Of a stretch of DNA of 64,000 bases, positions 8,961-17,859 are shown one piece after another. A program made the position numbers and the translations under genes. Source of the DNA: an uncultured Bacteroidia bacterium (GTDB taxonomy: Bacteria > Bacteroidota > Bacteroidia > Bacteroidales > Prolixibacteraceae); assembly GCA_903923905.1 (NCBI GenBank), contig CAIXZH010000027.1, positions 34,829 through 98,828 of the forward strand. Reading direction: 5' to 3'. The notes under the pieces were generated by a model. The model did not search any database and was not told where the DNA came from. It was given only the letters and a program-made list of their open reading frames with translations. Each line of letters starts with the position of its first letter. The first letter of the stretch is position 1.

Positions 8961-11214
8961 ATTCAATCGCCGACGGTGGTGCTGCACCGACCTCTGATCC
9001 CCATTTTTTGTTTGGAAGCGACCCCATGTTCAGTTCAATGGTGGCACCGTTCAACAAGTCAGAATGGGTGAACCAGGGTTTGTTTAATGGTTGGCCGTTC
9101 AGTTTTGCCGACTGGATATACTTGTTGGCCTTTGCATAATTATGGGCGATCAAGGTGAAGGTTTTCCCATTATTGAGCTTTATTTTAACCTCTCCAAAAA
9201 CTGGTGAACCGATATTGTAAATGGGAAGCCCGGGAGTAACCGGGTAAAATCCCATGGAGGAGAAAACCACAAAGGCGGTCATCCCGCCGCCATCTTCATC
9301 GCCGGGAATCCCGAATATATTGTCCTGGAACCAAACATCGAGTAAAAACCGGATTCTTTTCTGTGTTTTCCATGGTTCACCTGAATAATTGTACAAATAG
9401 GGGATATGAAAACTGGGTTCATTACCCATTGAAAATTGTCCCACCATCCCTGTAGCATCAGCAAATTTGGCCCAGAACTGAAATTTTGTGCGGCCCAGGT
9501 CCTCGCGGAACAGCTGGTCCAGTGTGGTTGTAAAATCCTTCCGGCCACCCATCAGCCTTATTAAACCGTGAATGTCCTCCTGAACTTGCCATTGATAGGT
9601 GTAGCCGTTGTTCTCGTCATAATAATCCCGCCCACCAGGACCTCCATCAAATTTAGGGTCAATTTCAATCCATTCCCCTTTCGCATTTTTAGGCCACATG
9701 AGTTTTTTGTCGGGGCGGTATAAATTTCGATAATTGGTGGCTTGCTGATGAAAATATTCCTGGTCTTTCTGATGTCCAAGCTCTTTGGCCATTTCAGAAA
9801 GGGCCCAGTCATCATAGCTGGCTCCAAGAGTGACCGCGACCGCCTGGCGCTTTTCGAAGTCGTGAACCTCTTTGACCGTTTCTTCTTCACCGGGCATTAG
9901 TGCCGGAAAGTACCCCTTTTCGCGGTAAAAAGTGTCAAGAGAGCATCTTGGGCCATTTCTCCAGGGGAGCATAGTGGCCTCGTATCCGTTTTTCCGGATT
10001 CCTTCGTAAGCCTTCTCCGCGTTATATCCCCGGATTCCCTTTCTCCACGCGTCAAGGAATACGATCGTGGAATGGAAACCGTTCATGGCCGGGTCATCCT
10101 GGTAAAGGAGCGGGAATTGGGGCATCCAGCCACCCTGTTCGTACATGGTGGTGTATGAGTTAAGCATATCCGCCTCTTTTTGGGGCTGAAGGATCATTCG
10201 CAGGGGGTGGTTTGCCAGATAGGTATCCCATACCCAATCGTCAATGTAGAAATCGCGGTCTGTCTTATGCACACTATGATCGTAGGCGCTGTAGTAACTT
10301 CCATATTCATTGATGTTTACCATCCGTTCGTAGGTCCTGTAAAATGAAGTATAAAAGGTTCTGCGCTGTGCTTCGGTTCCCCCGTTTACACGGATCTGGT
10401 TAAGTGCATTTGCCCAGACCTCCTCCCCTTTATTTTTAAGTGCTTCGAAGTCCCACCCGGAGATCTCCTTGAGCAGGTTGATTTTAGCCTGTTCAACACT
10501 TATAAATGAAATTCCGTATTTAAATTCGACCGGTTTTACCTGATCTTTTGAAAACTCAATCCATGCGGTGGGCTCCTGCCGGATTTTATTCGTTTTTTTG
10601 ATCAGCCGGGGTTCCTCTTTCAGGATGGTTTTACAATCCTGATTAAACTCGCCGTAAACAAACGCCTTCATTCCGAAAAACTGTTCCTCGCCGGAGATTG
10701 CATTTTTGGATACGATATCCCAGTGCCCTTCCTGGTTGATCTGAAACCTGAGGGTTTTACCGCTTTTCGGGGGGAAGGTAAACCTGAAGAGACCAACTTT
10801 ATTTCCAGGTGTAAATTCAGCTTTTATATCCTCATCGATGAGGTAGGTTGAAAAATAATAGGGACGGGCAATTTCGAGATCGTGATCATAGGTCTGGCGT
10901 ACCTTCCAGGTCCCGGCTTCGGCACTCCCTGTTCCGGGAAGCACGCCGAACAGTTCACCTTTTCGGTGGGAAATCATGGTCAGCGGGAAAAAACTGATCT
11001 GGTCATCGAGAAAATCGGCGCGCAGCGGATGCATCCGGATCATCTGATTCGGTAACTGCACATTAGGTCTTGTTGGGTGCAGCAGGTGCCCCATCCCGCC
11101 AATATATGGATCAACATAACCGAGGTTAGTCTTCTTGTTGTCAATTGGCATAAATCCGCAGAGGAAAAGAAAAATTATTCCGGTAAATAGGAGCTTTTCT
11201 GATTTTATTTTCAT
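8959..11214 (-). CDS. GH92 family glycoside hydrolase (alpha-mannosidase type), secreted
   Basis: A protein of 751 residues, the family's usual length, with an N-terminal signal peptide (LLFTGIIFLFLCGFMP). It has the GH92 N-terminal beta-sandwich (VDPYIGGMGHLLHPTRPNVQLP) and the (alpha/alpha)6 catalytic barrel. The acid region is GNEPSFHIPYLYNY (Glu about 599) and the base loop is GIPGDEDGGGMTAF. GH92 enzymes are calcium-dependent, inverting exo-alpha-mannosidases; linkage preference (1,2/1,3/1,4/1,6) cannot be read here. The base loop has Asp where the two other GH92 proteins in the window have Asn (GNEDxGQ), so it belongs to a different subgroup. It is last in the minus-strand run and is separated from the NagA-like gene by a repeat. 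Its 3' end abuts the remnant at 8717-8960. Confidence 0.93.
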   Translation of the reverse strand: MKIKSEKLLFTGIIFLFLCGFMPIDNKKTNLGYVDPYIGGMGHLLHPTRPNVQLPNQMIRMHPLRADFLDDQISFFPLTMISHRKGELFGVLPGTGSAEAGTWKVRQTYDHDLEIARPYYFSTYLIDEDIKAEFTPGNKVGLFRFTFPPKSGKTLRFQINQEGHWDIVSKNAISGEEQFFGMKAFVYGEFNQDCKTILKEEPRLIKKTNKIRQEPTAWIEFSKDQVKPVEFKYGISFISVEQAKINLLKEISGWDFEALKNKGEEVWANALNQIRVNGGTEAQRRTFYTSFYRTYERMVNINEYGSYYSAYDHSVHKTDRDFYIDDWVWDTYLANHPLRMILQPQKEADMLNSYTTMYEQGGWMPQFPLLYQDDPAMNGFHSTIVFLDAWRKGIRGYNAEKAYEGIRKNGYEATMLPWRNGPRCSLDTFYREKGYFPALMPGEEETVKEVHDFEKRQAVAVTLGASYDDWALSEMAKELGHQKDQEYFHQQATNYRNLYRPDKKLMWPKNAKGEWIEIDPKFDGGPGGRDYYDENNGYTYQWQVQEDIHGLIRLMGGRKDFTTTLDQLFREDLGRTKFQFWAKFADATGMVGQFSMGNEPSFHIPYLYNYSGEPWKTQKRIRFLLDVWFQDNIFGIPGDEDGGGMTAFVVFSSMGFYPVTPGLPIYNIGSPVFGEVKIKLNNGKTFTLIAHNYAKANKYIQSAKLNGQPLNKPWFTHSDLLNGATIELNMGSLPNKKWGSEVGAAPPSAIE

Positions 11215-11542
11215 AATTGATTTAATCTGTAAATAATCGTTTTTTTAAAGTCAAATGGAATCTTAGATCAGCGACGCTAATAGCCATGATGATATTTTCA
11301 TTTTTATTTGTGATTTTTCAACCACGGCTAATTCATTTGTTTTACCGAATATGCCTGGTAGATTAGAATATTCACCTCTTATACCGGCTGTTTTACCAAG
11401 TTCCTGCCTGGTTTTTGAAAGGATTTATTCCATGATATTTTGAAGCAGGCTTTTAGGCTATTAGGCTTTAGGCTATTCGACTATTAGGTTTAGCGAAGAA
11501 ATATTTATCTCCTTAGACCCTATTCCCCTACAGCCTAACTGC
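11215..11542. other. 328-base gap without a gene; carries a dispersed repeat
   Basis: No coding frame looks real here. About 110 bases next to the NagA-like gene are the AGGCT-type repeat at 11446-11554. The remainder, upstream of the GH92 start at 11214, is AT-rich and should hold the GH92 promoter, but I see no convincing TAnnTTTG box on the minus strand. Confidence 0.6.
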
Positions 11543-11554
11543 CTAATCCCTTTT
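11446..11554. repeat. AGGCT-type inverted repeat element, copy 1
   Basis: The left half is built from AGGCTTTTAGGCTATTAGGC-like units and the right half from the complementary CCTACAGCCTAACTGCCTAA, so the whole can fold into one long imperfect hairpin. The right end overlaps the last codons and stop of the NagA-like gene (stop 11543-11545). A second, expanded copy lies at 53114-53266. Confidence 0.7.
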
Positions 11555-12784
11555 CTCATAAACCATTTTTCCCTCTATATAGGTTTTTCTGATCACCAGA
11601 TCTGAATCTCCAACTTCAAAAAGAATCAGATCGGCACGTTTACCCGGAGCTATACTTCCCCGATCGTTCAATCCGTAAAGTTTCGCAGGGTTTGTGCTCG
11701 ACATCTGAATTGCTTCGCCCAACGAACACCCCGTGATTTTCATGATCCGGGCGACTCCCCTTGAGATTGGGGATGCTGAACCATAGAGTACATTCTGAAC
11801 AGGTAAAATGAGCATCCCCTCTTTGGTCAATTCAATGGATTCCCCGTCATCATTTTTGTATATTCCTGGAGGTAATGTGGCAAAACTGGTTACATCAGAG
11901 ACGATAATCGTTTTATCCGGGCCCTTCACCTTGTAAAATACGGCAATTTCTTCATCCCTGAGGTGGAAGCCGTCGCAAATAATGCTTGCCATAAGCTGAT
12001 CGTTAGCCAGTTGAGGCCAAAGTGGATTCAGGTGACGGTTAATGGTGTTGGCACAACCGTTCCCCAGATGAGTAGAAATTGCGGCACCATTCATAACTGC
12101 TTCATCGACAATCGCCTTGTTTGCATTGTGATGCCCGATTGCCACAATGACCCCCAACTCCCTGCACTTCCTTATGAATTCCATGGCTCCATCCAGTTCA
12201 GGGGCAAGGGTAATTGTTCTTATGCTTCTTCCGGATGCTTCATAAAGTTCGGAAAATTCCTTCCAGTCTGGATTGTGCACATATTTTATCGGGTGGGCGC
12301 CGCGATAGCCGTCGATGGGAGAGATGTAAGGTCCTTCGAGGTGATACCCCACGATCGATCCGTGTAAATCCTTGTTGTTCTTTGTTGCTGCGAGCAGTGC
12401 GAAGTTACGGAGCATTACCTCGCGGCTGTTTGTTGTGAGGGTTGGCAGGTAGGTGGTCACCCCCTTTTTCCAAAGCTCACTGGTTGCCTTCAGAATTCCT
12501 TCCTGTGAAAGTTGTCCGCCACCAAAGCAAAAAGAGACGCCGGCGAAACCATTGACCTGAGTGTCAATCAGCCCCGGGGCAATGTAAACCGGATGTTTTT
12601 CATCCGAAAGCTTTTCAATTTGATTTACCCGAACGATCTTTCCATTCATGATCTCAACCGAAACCGGCTTTTTAGTCAGGTACAACAACCCTTCGACTTT
12701 GGTTTGGGCCATCGAATTATTCACAATTATCATCGGCAAAAAAAGTATTAACTGACAAATTACAGAGTATATACCTGGTTTCAT
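11543..12784 (-). CDS. exported NagA-like amidohydrolase (N-acetylglucosamine-6-phosphate deacetylase family)
   Basis: A protein of 413 residues. After an N-terminal signal peptide (ICQLILFLPMIIVNNSMAQ) it shows the amidohydrolase TIM barrel of the NagA family: APGLIDTQVNG, HLEGPYISP, TLAPE, GHHNANKA, STHLGNGCANTI, CDGFHL and VSDV (catalytic Asp), ending with ASPISRGVARIMKITG and GSIAPGKRADLILFE. NagA normally works on GlcNAc-6-phosphate in the cytosol. Export would expose this protein only to unphosphorylated sugars, and the canonical HLFNAM phosphate-side loop reads HLGNGCAN here. I infer an amidohydrolase on a free or glycan-bound N-acetylated sugar. It is downstream of a Gfo/Idh gene by 19 bases. 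Confidence 0.8.
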   Translation of the reverse strand: MKPGIYSVICQLILFLPMIIVNNSMAQTKVEGLLYLTKKPVSVEIMNGKIVRVNQIEKLSDEKHPVYIAPGLIDTQVNGFAGVSFCFGGGQLSQEGILKATSELWKKGVTTYLPTLTTNSREVMLRNFALLAATKNNKDLHGSIVGYHLEGPYISPIDGYRGAHPIKYVHNPDWKEFSELYEASGRSIRTITLAPELDGAMEFIRKCRELGVIVAIGHHNANKAIVDEAVMNGAAISTHLGNGCANTINRHLNPLWPQLANDQLMASIICDGFHLRDEEIAVFYKVKGPDKTIIVSDVTSFATLPPGIYKNDDGESIELTKEGMLILPVQNVLYGSASPISRGVARIMKITGCSLGEAIQMSSTNPAKLYGLNDRGSIAPGKRADLILFEVGDSDLVIRKTYIEGKMVYEKRD

Positions 12785-12803
12785 TTCATTGATTTTATTG
12801 CAG

Positions 12804-13787
12804 TTACATTATGACTTCTGTCCATCCTTCATTGGCGGCCGAGAGTTCAAGCGCTTCCAGGACGGCAATGCATTTAAGGATGCTTTGATGTGCCAGCGGC
12901 TCCTTACCGGTTCGAAACATTTCGACCATATCGGTATAATTCTTCCCGGGAACAGGTTCTTCAATGCGCGATTTTAGTTCTACAGTCCCCTCTTTGGTTT
13001 CGGCGAAAGTTCTCCAACCATATGAAAGGGTCTTAAAGATAAGTGTTGCCATCATTTCGTTGCCGAAAACAAGGGTGGCAGTGGTATTTTTCCCGCTTCG
13101 GGTGATGCGTACTCTTCGGATATCGTCACCAAAAATATACATCAAAGGTTGAACCATATGAATCCCGTAGAAGAATACTCCCCCATAGGGTGATTCGAGG
13201 TCAGCAGGGCCGCTACAGACCACATGAGAGATTGCCCCCATCGTTTCCACCTGTTTCAGGATATCGAAAGTCCCGGATTTGTGCGCTTCAGAACTGTAAG
13301 ACGAGATTGGTGTACCTGCTTTGCGGGCCATTCCCAGAAATTCCTTACCTTCAGCCACCCGGTAACAAAAAGGTTTGTCAATAAAGGTTGGGATGCCTGC
13401 CTTAACAAACGGTTCCGCCGCTTTCAGATGAAATTTGGGATGTCGGTGGTCCACGATCAGTGCATCAATCTTTCCGAGCATCTCCAAAGGATCTTTTACC
13501 ATATTGGGGATTTGCCCTTTCTGCATAGCCACCCGAGCAAATTCCTCCGTTTCTCCCCAGACATATTTGAGTTCAACTCCCGGGAAAAGCTTGTCGATAT
13601 TAAACAGCCTGCCATACCCAATAGTATGCGAATTTTCGGATCCGATAATTCCGATCCGGATCGGCTTTTCATCCCCTGGCACCCCGGATAACAGGTTTGC
13701 CGCCATCGTTCCCGCAGAGGAAAAGGTCAAGGCAGTAATTGCAGAACAAGCGCTCACATTTCGGAGAAAGGATCTTCGCGTTTCCAT
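12804..13787 (-). CDS. Tat-exported Gfo/Idh/MocA-family protein
   Basis: A protein of 327 residues starting with a twin-arginine signal (METRRSFLRNVSACSA, then a hydrophobic stretch to about 30). The body has a Gfo/Idh/MocA Rossmann-like layout with the DKP motif (FIDKPFCYRV) in place of the usual EKP. The dinucleotide loop is IGIIGSENSHTIGYG rather than a clean GxGxxG, an atypical subgroup also seen in the lipoprotein at 20203. Tat export implies folding, possibly with a tightly bound cofactor, before export. Classical members are NAD(P)-dependent sugar oxidoreductases; some relatives are NAD-dependent glycosidases. Substrate unknown. It lies between the DUF4838 and NagA-like genes, with gaps of about 20 bases. 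Confidence 0.82.
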   Translation of the reverse strand: METRRSFLRNVSACSAITALTFSSAGTMAANLLSGVPGDEKPIRIGIIGSENSHTIGYGRLFNIDKLFPGVELKYVWGETEEFARVAMQKGQIPNMVKDPLEMLGKIDALIVDHRHPKFHLKAAEPFVKAGIPTFIDKPFCYRVAEGKEFLGMARKAGTPISSYSSEAHKSGTFDILKQVETMGAISHVVCSGPADLESPYGGVFFYGIHMVQPLMYIFGDDIRRVRITRSGKNTTATLVFGNEMMATLIFKTLSYGWRTFAETKEGTVELKSRIEEPVPGKNYTDMVEMFRTGKEPLAHQSILKCIAVLEALELSAANEGWTEVIM

Positions 13788-13806
13788 GGCTTTTTAATGG
13801 ATTAAG

Positions 13807-16044
13807 TTATTTATTGACAACTATTTCACTTATGTAGATCTGTGCTTTCTGACCAACAGTTGGATAGGGTGGCGGCATGAGCTTGTTTCCTGTTACCTCC
13901 AGTTTGACATACCGGAATGGTTTTGTATTGTCTGGGATTTTAAAAATATGCGTGCGGATATTCTTTTCATTGATCTGGTTCCCAGTTATTTCAATTTTTC
14001 CAACCGAAATAAACCCATTCTCTTTTTGATCAGAGATCAGGCACTCGATCAAAGAAGGATGGAGGATTCGCCGGGCATCGGTATCCCATAAGGTTGTCAT
14101 TTCGACAGTAGAGGCACTGACTAAATGATCAAGGTCAATGTTCAGTTGGAGATGGTCTGTCTCCCATCCGATCCAGGCGGGCTTGGATTGATTAAGGTCA
14201 CCGATTCCCCCGTCTGTCAAAAGTGATAAATCTGCATGGTTGTATTTATTCAGGGAATTCGGCATCGGATCCGGGACCACCCGCTTATGGAAGGCAAAGT
14301 TGTTTTGCACATAAACTTTACCGGCGGTTTGCCTGCTCATGTCGTAATATGCCCTGGCTGTAAGATTGTGCTCGCTCATTACACCGATCTTTTCACGGGT
14401 CATGACTGCGTAAAAGTTATCCAGGATGGCATCCATTTTTTTCGATTTTTCCGATCCTGAATTATCCCACCACCCGCGGGGACCGACAATATTTGCTTTC
14501 CCAATTTCAAGGATAGCATAGCTCAACGGAAGACGTGCGACTTCGACATGGTGCAAAAAAGTGGTATCATTATGAGCCACCGCTTCTGCCTGATCGAAGT
14601 AACCGCTGTATTTATCAAGGTTCCCGGCGGTCAGATACGTATTTTGATGAATGGAAGGGGGGCCGAAGATATTAAGCCTGTCCCCTGAGCTTACCATATC
14701 TTTTTGAAGCTCATCGATGTATTTCCGGATCCAGGGGGCCGCACCTCCATAAAATCCGTTAAGGAACTGATCCATCGTTGCCGAAACATCGATATACGGA
14801 TTCCATAACAGTTTTGAAATCAGGTGTAACCGGAGTTCAACGAATTCATGTCCCTCGGCAATATCCGATTGTTGATAATGATCAAAGACATTATTCTTTA
14901 CAAATAGTTGAATATTAGGTTGCAGCACGAATAAGTTTGGATGGGGCGAGATAAAGTGATGATAGTTAATCGTGTAGTCATAGGTGGCCATATGCTTGCA
15001 GATTTTTCCCCAGTCAGCAATATCTTTCACGAACTGCTTCGCAGCTTTCGAGGTATCCGTCGCGATAGGTCTGCTCCGGTCTGTCTCAATCGAACAAAGA
15101 GTAATGTGCACGTTATCAATCGGCTTTGTGACGGCCGGAGCCGATTGGGTATAATTATAGGCATACGTGCAGATCATCTTATCCGGAAACTCTTTGGCTA
15201 CCTGATTGACAAAGCGGATTAACGGTCCGGATTGACTCTTCTCTTCCTGTTCAATTTTAAGGCATTTATCACACAGGCAGGGATTGCCATAATCGTTCTG
15301 GGCAACCGACCAGTAAATCTGTGTGGGATTGGCAGCCATCTCCTTTCTCAGCTTCTCAATGGCAATTTTCAGAACCTCAGGATTAGTAAGACAGAGTTGG
15401 GTTGGCATTCGTTTACCCTCCCTTAAGGCATAGTATTCCGGGTGGGCTTTGAAGTAGGTTTCCCAGGGTACCAACCTATTGAACGAGTGTGAGGCAAAGA
15501 TATAACGGCTAAAGAGCCGGTTCCAGTCCATGAGGTCTTCATCGTTTTGGTAAGCCTGGGAGAAATAATTCACAATCCGGTAATTATTCACAGACGAGTC
15601 GGCAAGGTTGATTAATGGAATTTTCAGATTTTTACTTGCCGGGATTACCTTAAAAGTGGGGCTGTACAAATGACAACCCAAGTAGGTCTCGAGAATTGTA
15701 ACAACGCCGTAAACGCATCCTTTCCGTTTGCCACCCAGGATGGTAACTGAACCATCTTCTGTACTTGTTATCCGATAGCCATCATATTGCAGTCCTGCAG
15801 TTTCCTTGATGAAAATTCCCTTTTGTCCGGTTTTTAGGTTGCTGGTAATGGGCAGTTCGCACCCAGATACCTGTTTGACGTATTTTTGCAGCAAAGTTGC
15901 CGCACGGTTCTCCTGGTCATTCGGCTTTACAGGTATAATGATGGAATATTGGGTTATTCCATTGGTTACCAAATTTATAGAAGGCAAGTTGGTGCAGGCA
16001 AAGGTCAGGATTAGAAGTAAAACGAACAGGAATTGATTTTTCAT
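13807..16044 (-). CDS. DUF4838 lipoprotein, candidate GH163-type endo-beta-N-acetylglucosaminidase
   Basis: A protein of 745 residues. The N-terminus ends in a lipobox (LLILTFAC, Cys 17), implying an outer-membrane or periplasmic lipoprotein. Residues about 30-130 resemble the alpha/beta domain that precedes many hexosaminidase and glucuronidase barrels (GCVYGVVTILETYLGCHLYSP). The core has the DUF4838 signature WSVAQNDYGNPCLCDKCLKI followed by PLIRFVNQVAKEFPDKMI. Roughly 610-745 is a discoidin-like beta-sandwich. DUF4838 proteins include the founding GH163 enzymes that cut the chitobiose core of complex N-glycans; assigning that activity here is inference. It is followed at 19 bases by the Gfo/Idh gene and preceded by a palindromic repeat. 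Confidence 0.75.
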   Translation of the reverse strand: MKNQFLFVLLLILTFACTNLPSINLVTNGITQYSIIIPVKPNDQENRAATLLQKYVKQVSGCELPITSNLKTGQKGIFIKETAGLQYDGYRITSTEDGSVTILGGKRKGCVYGVVTILETYLGCHLYSPTFKVIPASKNLKIPLINLADSSVNNYRIVNYFSQAYQNDEDLMDWNRLFSRYIFASHSFNRLVPWETYFKAHPEYYALREGKRMPTQLCLTNPEVLKIAIEKLRKEMAANPTQIYWSVAQNDYGNPCLCDKCLKIEQEEKSQSGPLIRFVNQVAKEFPDKMICTYAYNYTQSAPAVTKPIDNVHITLCSIETDRSRPIATDTSKAAKQFVKDIADWGKICKHMATYDYTINYHHFISPHPNLFVLQPNIQLFVKNNVFDHYQQSDIAEGHEFVELRLHLISKLLWNPYIDVSATMDQFLNGFYGGAAPWIRKYIDELQKDMVSSGDRLNIFGPPSIHQNTYLTAGNLDKYSGYFDQAEAVAHNDTTFLHHVEVARLPLSYAILEIGKANIVGPRGWWDNSGSEKSKKMDAILDNFYAVMTREKIGVMSEHNLTARAYYDMSRQTAGKVYVQNNFAFHKRVVPDPMPNSLNKYNHADLSLLTDGGIGDLNQSKPAWIGWETDHLQLNIDLDHLVSASTVEMTTLWDTDARRILHPSLIECLISDQKENGFISVGKIEITGNQINEKNIRTHIFKIPDNTKPFRYVKLEVTGNKLMPPPYPTVGQKAQIYISEIVVNK

Positions 16045-16053
16045 TTATGTCTA

Positions 16054-16175
16054 AATTTTTACCACAGAGTTTCACAGAGTGAGGCACAGAGTTACTTGAG
16101 TTAATTAATTGGCAAGACGTTTATTCCATTTTTCAAAGATGTGACATTACTCCGTGGAACTCTGTGGTTAAAATT
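16054..16175. repeat. ACCACAGAGT-type inverted repeat
   Basis: The left arm 16054-16080 (core ACCACAGAGTTTCACAGAGT) and right arm 16149-16175 (core ACTCCGTGGAACTCTGTGGT) are complementary at about 24 of 27 positions, with a 68-base spacer. The spacer contains no gene. It lies between the HpcH aldolase and the DUF4838 gene and may act as a transcriptional boundary. It resembles the repeats at 55880-55962 and 57291-57393. Confidence 0.75.
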
Positions 16176-16176
16176 A

Positions 16177-17010
16177 TTAAATACTTTCAGTCGAGCGTTC
16201 ATTATTCGTTTTTTCGCCTTTGAGTTCCCTTAGGCGGTTCAGATCATCCTGCATCTTATCTGCAAAATGGAACATGTCGGAGCTGTGCATGATGATGTTC
16301 GCACCTGCTTTGGCCCACTCCATCTGGAGATCAAGCGTCCCTCTTGAACCGTTATGTCCCCCTGCTGCCACGCCAAATTCCCGGGCTTTTTTGATGATCC
16401 CACAGCTTAGGTCCAGGAACTCCTTGCTCATGTACCGTTCCGGCATATCGTAGGAGGTTGACAGGTCGTGAGGCCCAATGACAATTCCATCCACTCCCGG
16501 ACCATCCACCGACCGGATTGAGAAGAACTCCTCCATGTTGGCAACTCCTGCCGGGCTTTCAATATTGATCAGCAGCGTATGGTTTTTATTATGGTTTTTC
16601 AGATAGGCCTCGAGTTCGGCTGTTGGTTTCTCCTTCCCATAGAGAAGCCGTTTTAGCTTTTCCCCTTTTAGCGGACGGTATTTTACAGCCCCGACAAGGT
16701 CATAGACATCCTCAATTTTTTCGGTATATGGTACGAGAATTGCCCCTGCCCCTGCATCCAATGCCCTGGTAGCCATAAACGGGTCGGGCTCGAGGATCCG
16801 GACAATCGGGTTGATCCCTGCGGCTTTATAGGCACGGCACATCCAGCTCAGGGTCTCAGGGTTGTAGGCGACATGCTCGTCGCAAAAAAAGACATAATCG
16901 AGGTTCAGGCTCAGCATCACGTCAAACATCTTGGGAGATGCTGAGGTGATCATCGTACCGTAAACATTCTTTCCGGAACGCAGTGCGTCTCTGAATTCTT
17001 GTCCTACCAT
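16177..17010 (-). CDS. HpcH/HpaI-family class II aldolase
   Basis: About 277 residues from the ATG at 17010 (an ATG three codons upstream at 17019 is also in frame). Visible motifs are FRDALRSGKNVYGTMI, CDEHVAYNPETL, the metal-binding Glu in LINIESPAGVANMEE and the metal-binding Asp in GIVIGPHDLS. The family makes or splits 2-keto-3-deoxy acids with pyruvate as one product; members include 2-keto-3-deoxy-L-rhamnonate aldolase. No signal peptide, so cytosolic. The upstream RraA stop overlaps the preferred start (TAATG), showing translational coupling. With two GH78 rhamnosidases in the island, a rhamnonate- or other aldonate-derived substrate is plausible but unproven. Confidence 0.87.
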   Translation of the reverse strand: MVGQEFRDALRSGKNVYGTMITSASPKMFDVMLSLNLDYVFFCDEHVAYNPETLSWMCRAYKAAGINPIVRILEPDPFMATRALDAGAGAILVPYTEKIEDVYDLVGAVKYRPLKGEKLKRLLYGKEKPTAELEAYLKNHNKNHTLLINIESPAGVANMEEFFSIRSVDGPGVDGIVIGPHDLSTSYDMPERYMSKEFLDLSCGIIKKAREFGVAAGGHNGSRGTLDLQMEWAKAGANIIMHSSDMFHFADKMQDDLNRLRELKGEKTNNERSTESI

Positions 17011-17747
17011 TATTTCCATTCTCCTTCCTTGCCCAGGGCCGCAACGGCTGCCTGTCCAAATGCTTTTGCAGCGTTGTTCATAGTGCCGGCAATTTTAATT
17101 TGTTCATCGACCTGTTCAAATTTCAAGGCTGCCTTGATGACCGTATCGCACTCATTATTATCCATAAAGAGCGATGCTTCGAGTATTCGTGGTTGGTCCT
17201 CCTCCGGTATAATCAGAAATCCGTGTTTGTCGGCGTGAATCAGGTCGCCCGGATTTACTTTGGTTCCAAACACTTCGACAGGCTCTCCCCAGCTGATTGG
17301 TGTGGCATAGGCATGTCCGACACAGAGCCGGCGGGCGATGGCTTTGAAGCCTGCACTCTTCATCTCGTCCAGGTCACGGATGGCTCCGTCAACAATAACC
17401 CCGACACATCCGAGTGATTTGTGGCTGTTTGCACTCACTTCACCCCAGAATGAACCGATTACGTCAGGCTTATCCAGATCCTGCATCACAATAATTTTTG
17501 GGCCGGGCAATGAGGCGATATAATCACGGTATTCAGCCCAGGCATTGGGGTTTGAGACCGGTGTTGAGGGTTTAATCGTGACAGTCACGGCGTAACCGAT
17601 CATCGGCCCAAATTCAGGCATGAAATCTTTGGTCTCCTCCAGATTGAAGCCGGAAGTCCGGTCCCGTTTGGTAATTTGCTCCCATCCGTTGTATATCGTC
17701 GGGGTGTTCCATCGTTTGAGTTTGAGTAATTCACTTAATGGTAGCAT
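17010..17747 (-). CDS. RraA-family protein (HMG/CHA aldolase-like)
   Basis: A protein of 245 residues. The family core is visible as NSHKSLGCVGVIVDGAIRDLDEM followed by GFKAIARRLCVGHAYATP and GDLIHADKHGFLIIPEE. The Arg-Asp pair with downstream Asp matches the metal site of 4-hydroxy-4-methyl-2-oxoglutarate aldolases and oxaloacetate decarboxylases. RraA-type RNase E inhibitors share the fold but are shorter, and the context points to catabolism. It is cytosolic and coupled to the HpcH-type aldolase by a TAATG overlap, so the two probably act on successive or related 2-keto acids. A 77-base gap separates it from the 2-hydroxyacid dehydrogenase upstream. Confidence 0.85.
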   Translation of the reverse strand: MLPLSELLKLKRWNTPTIYNGWEQITKRDRTSGFNLEETKDFMPEFGPMIGYAVTVTIKPSTPVSNPNAWAEYRDYIASLPGPKIIVMQDLDKPDVIGSFWGEVSANSHKSLGCVGVIVDGAIRDLDEMKSAGFKAIARRLCVGHAYATPISWGEPVEVFGTKVNPGDLIHADKHGFLIIPEEDQPRILEASLFMDNNECDTVIKAALKFEQVDEQIKIAGTMNNAAKAFGQAAVAALGKEGEWK

Positions 17748-17859
17748 GGTGTAAGTCTATAATTTTAAGATATTTTTTTATAAATAGTTTTTCGCCACTG
17801 GCTTCTGGCAATTAGCATGTTTCTCCGGAGCTGGTTGGCTATTCATATTTGGATCCACA

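Noticed and set aside
8819..9139. 106-residue plus-strand reading frame as an intact gene
   Set aside because: Its first 45 residues are the remnant DUF1349-like sequence; the rest is antisense to the GH92 coding region and has no family character.
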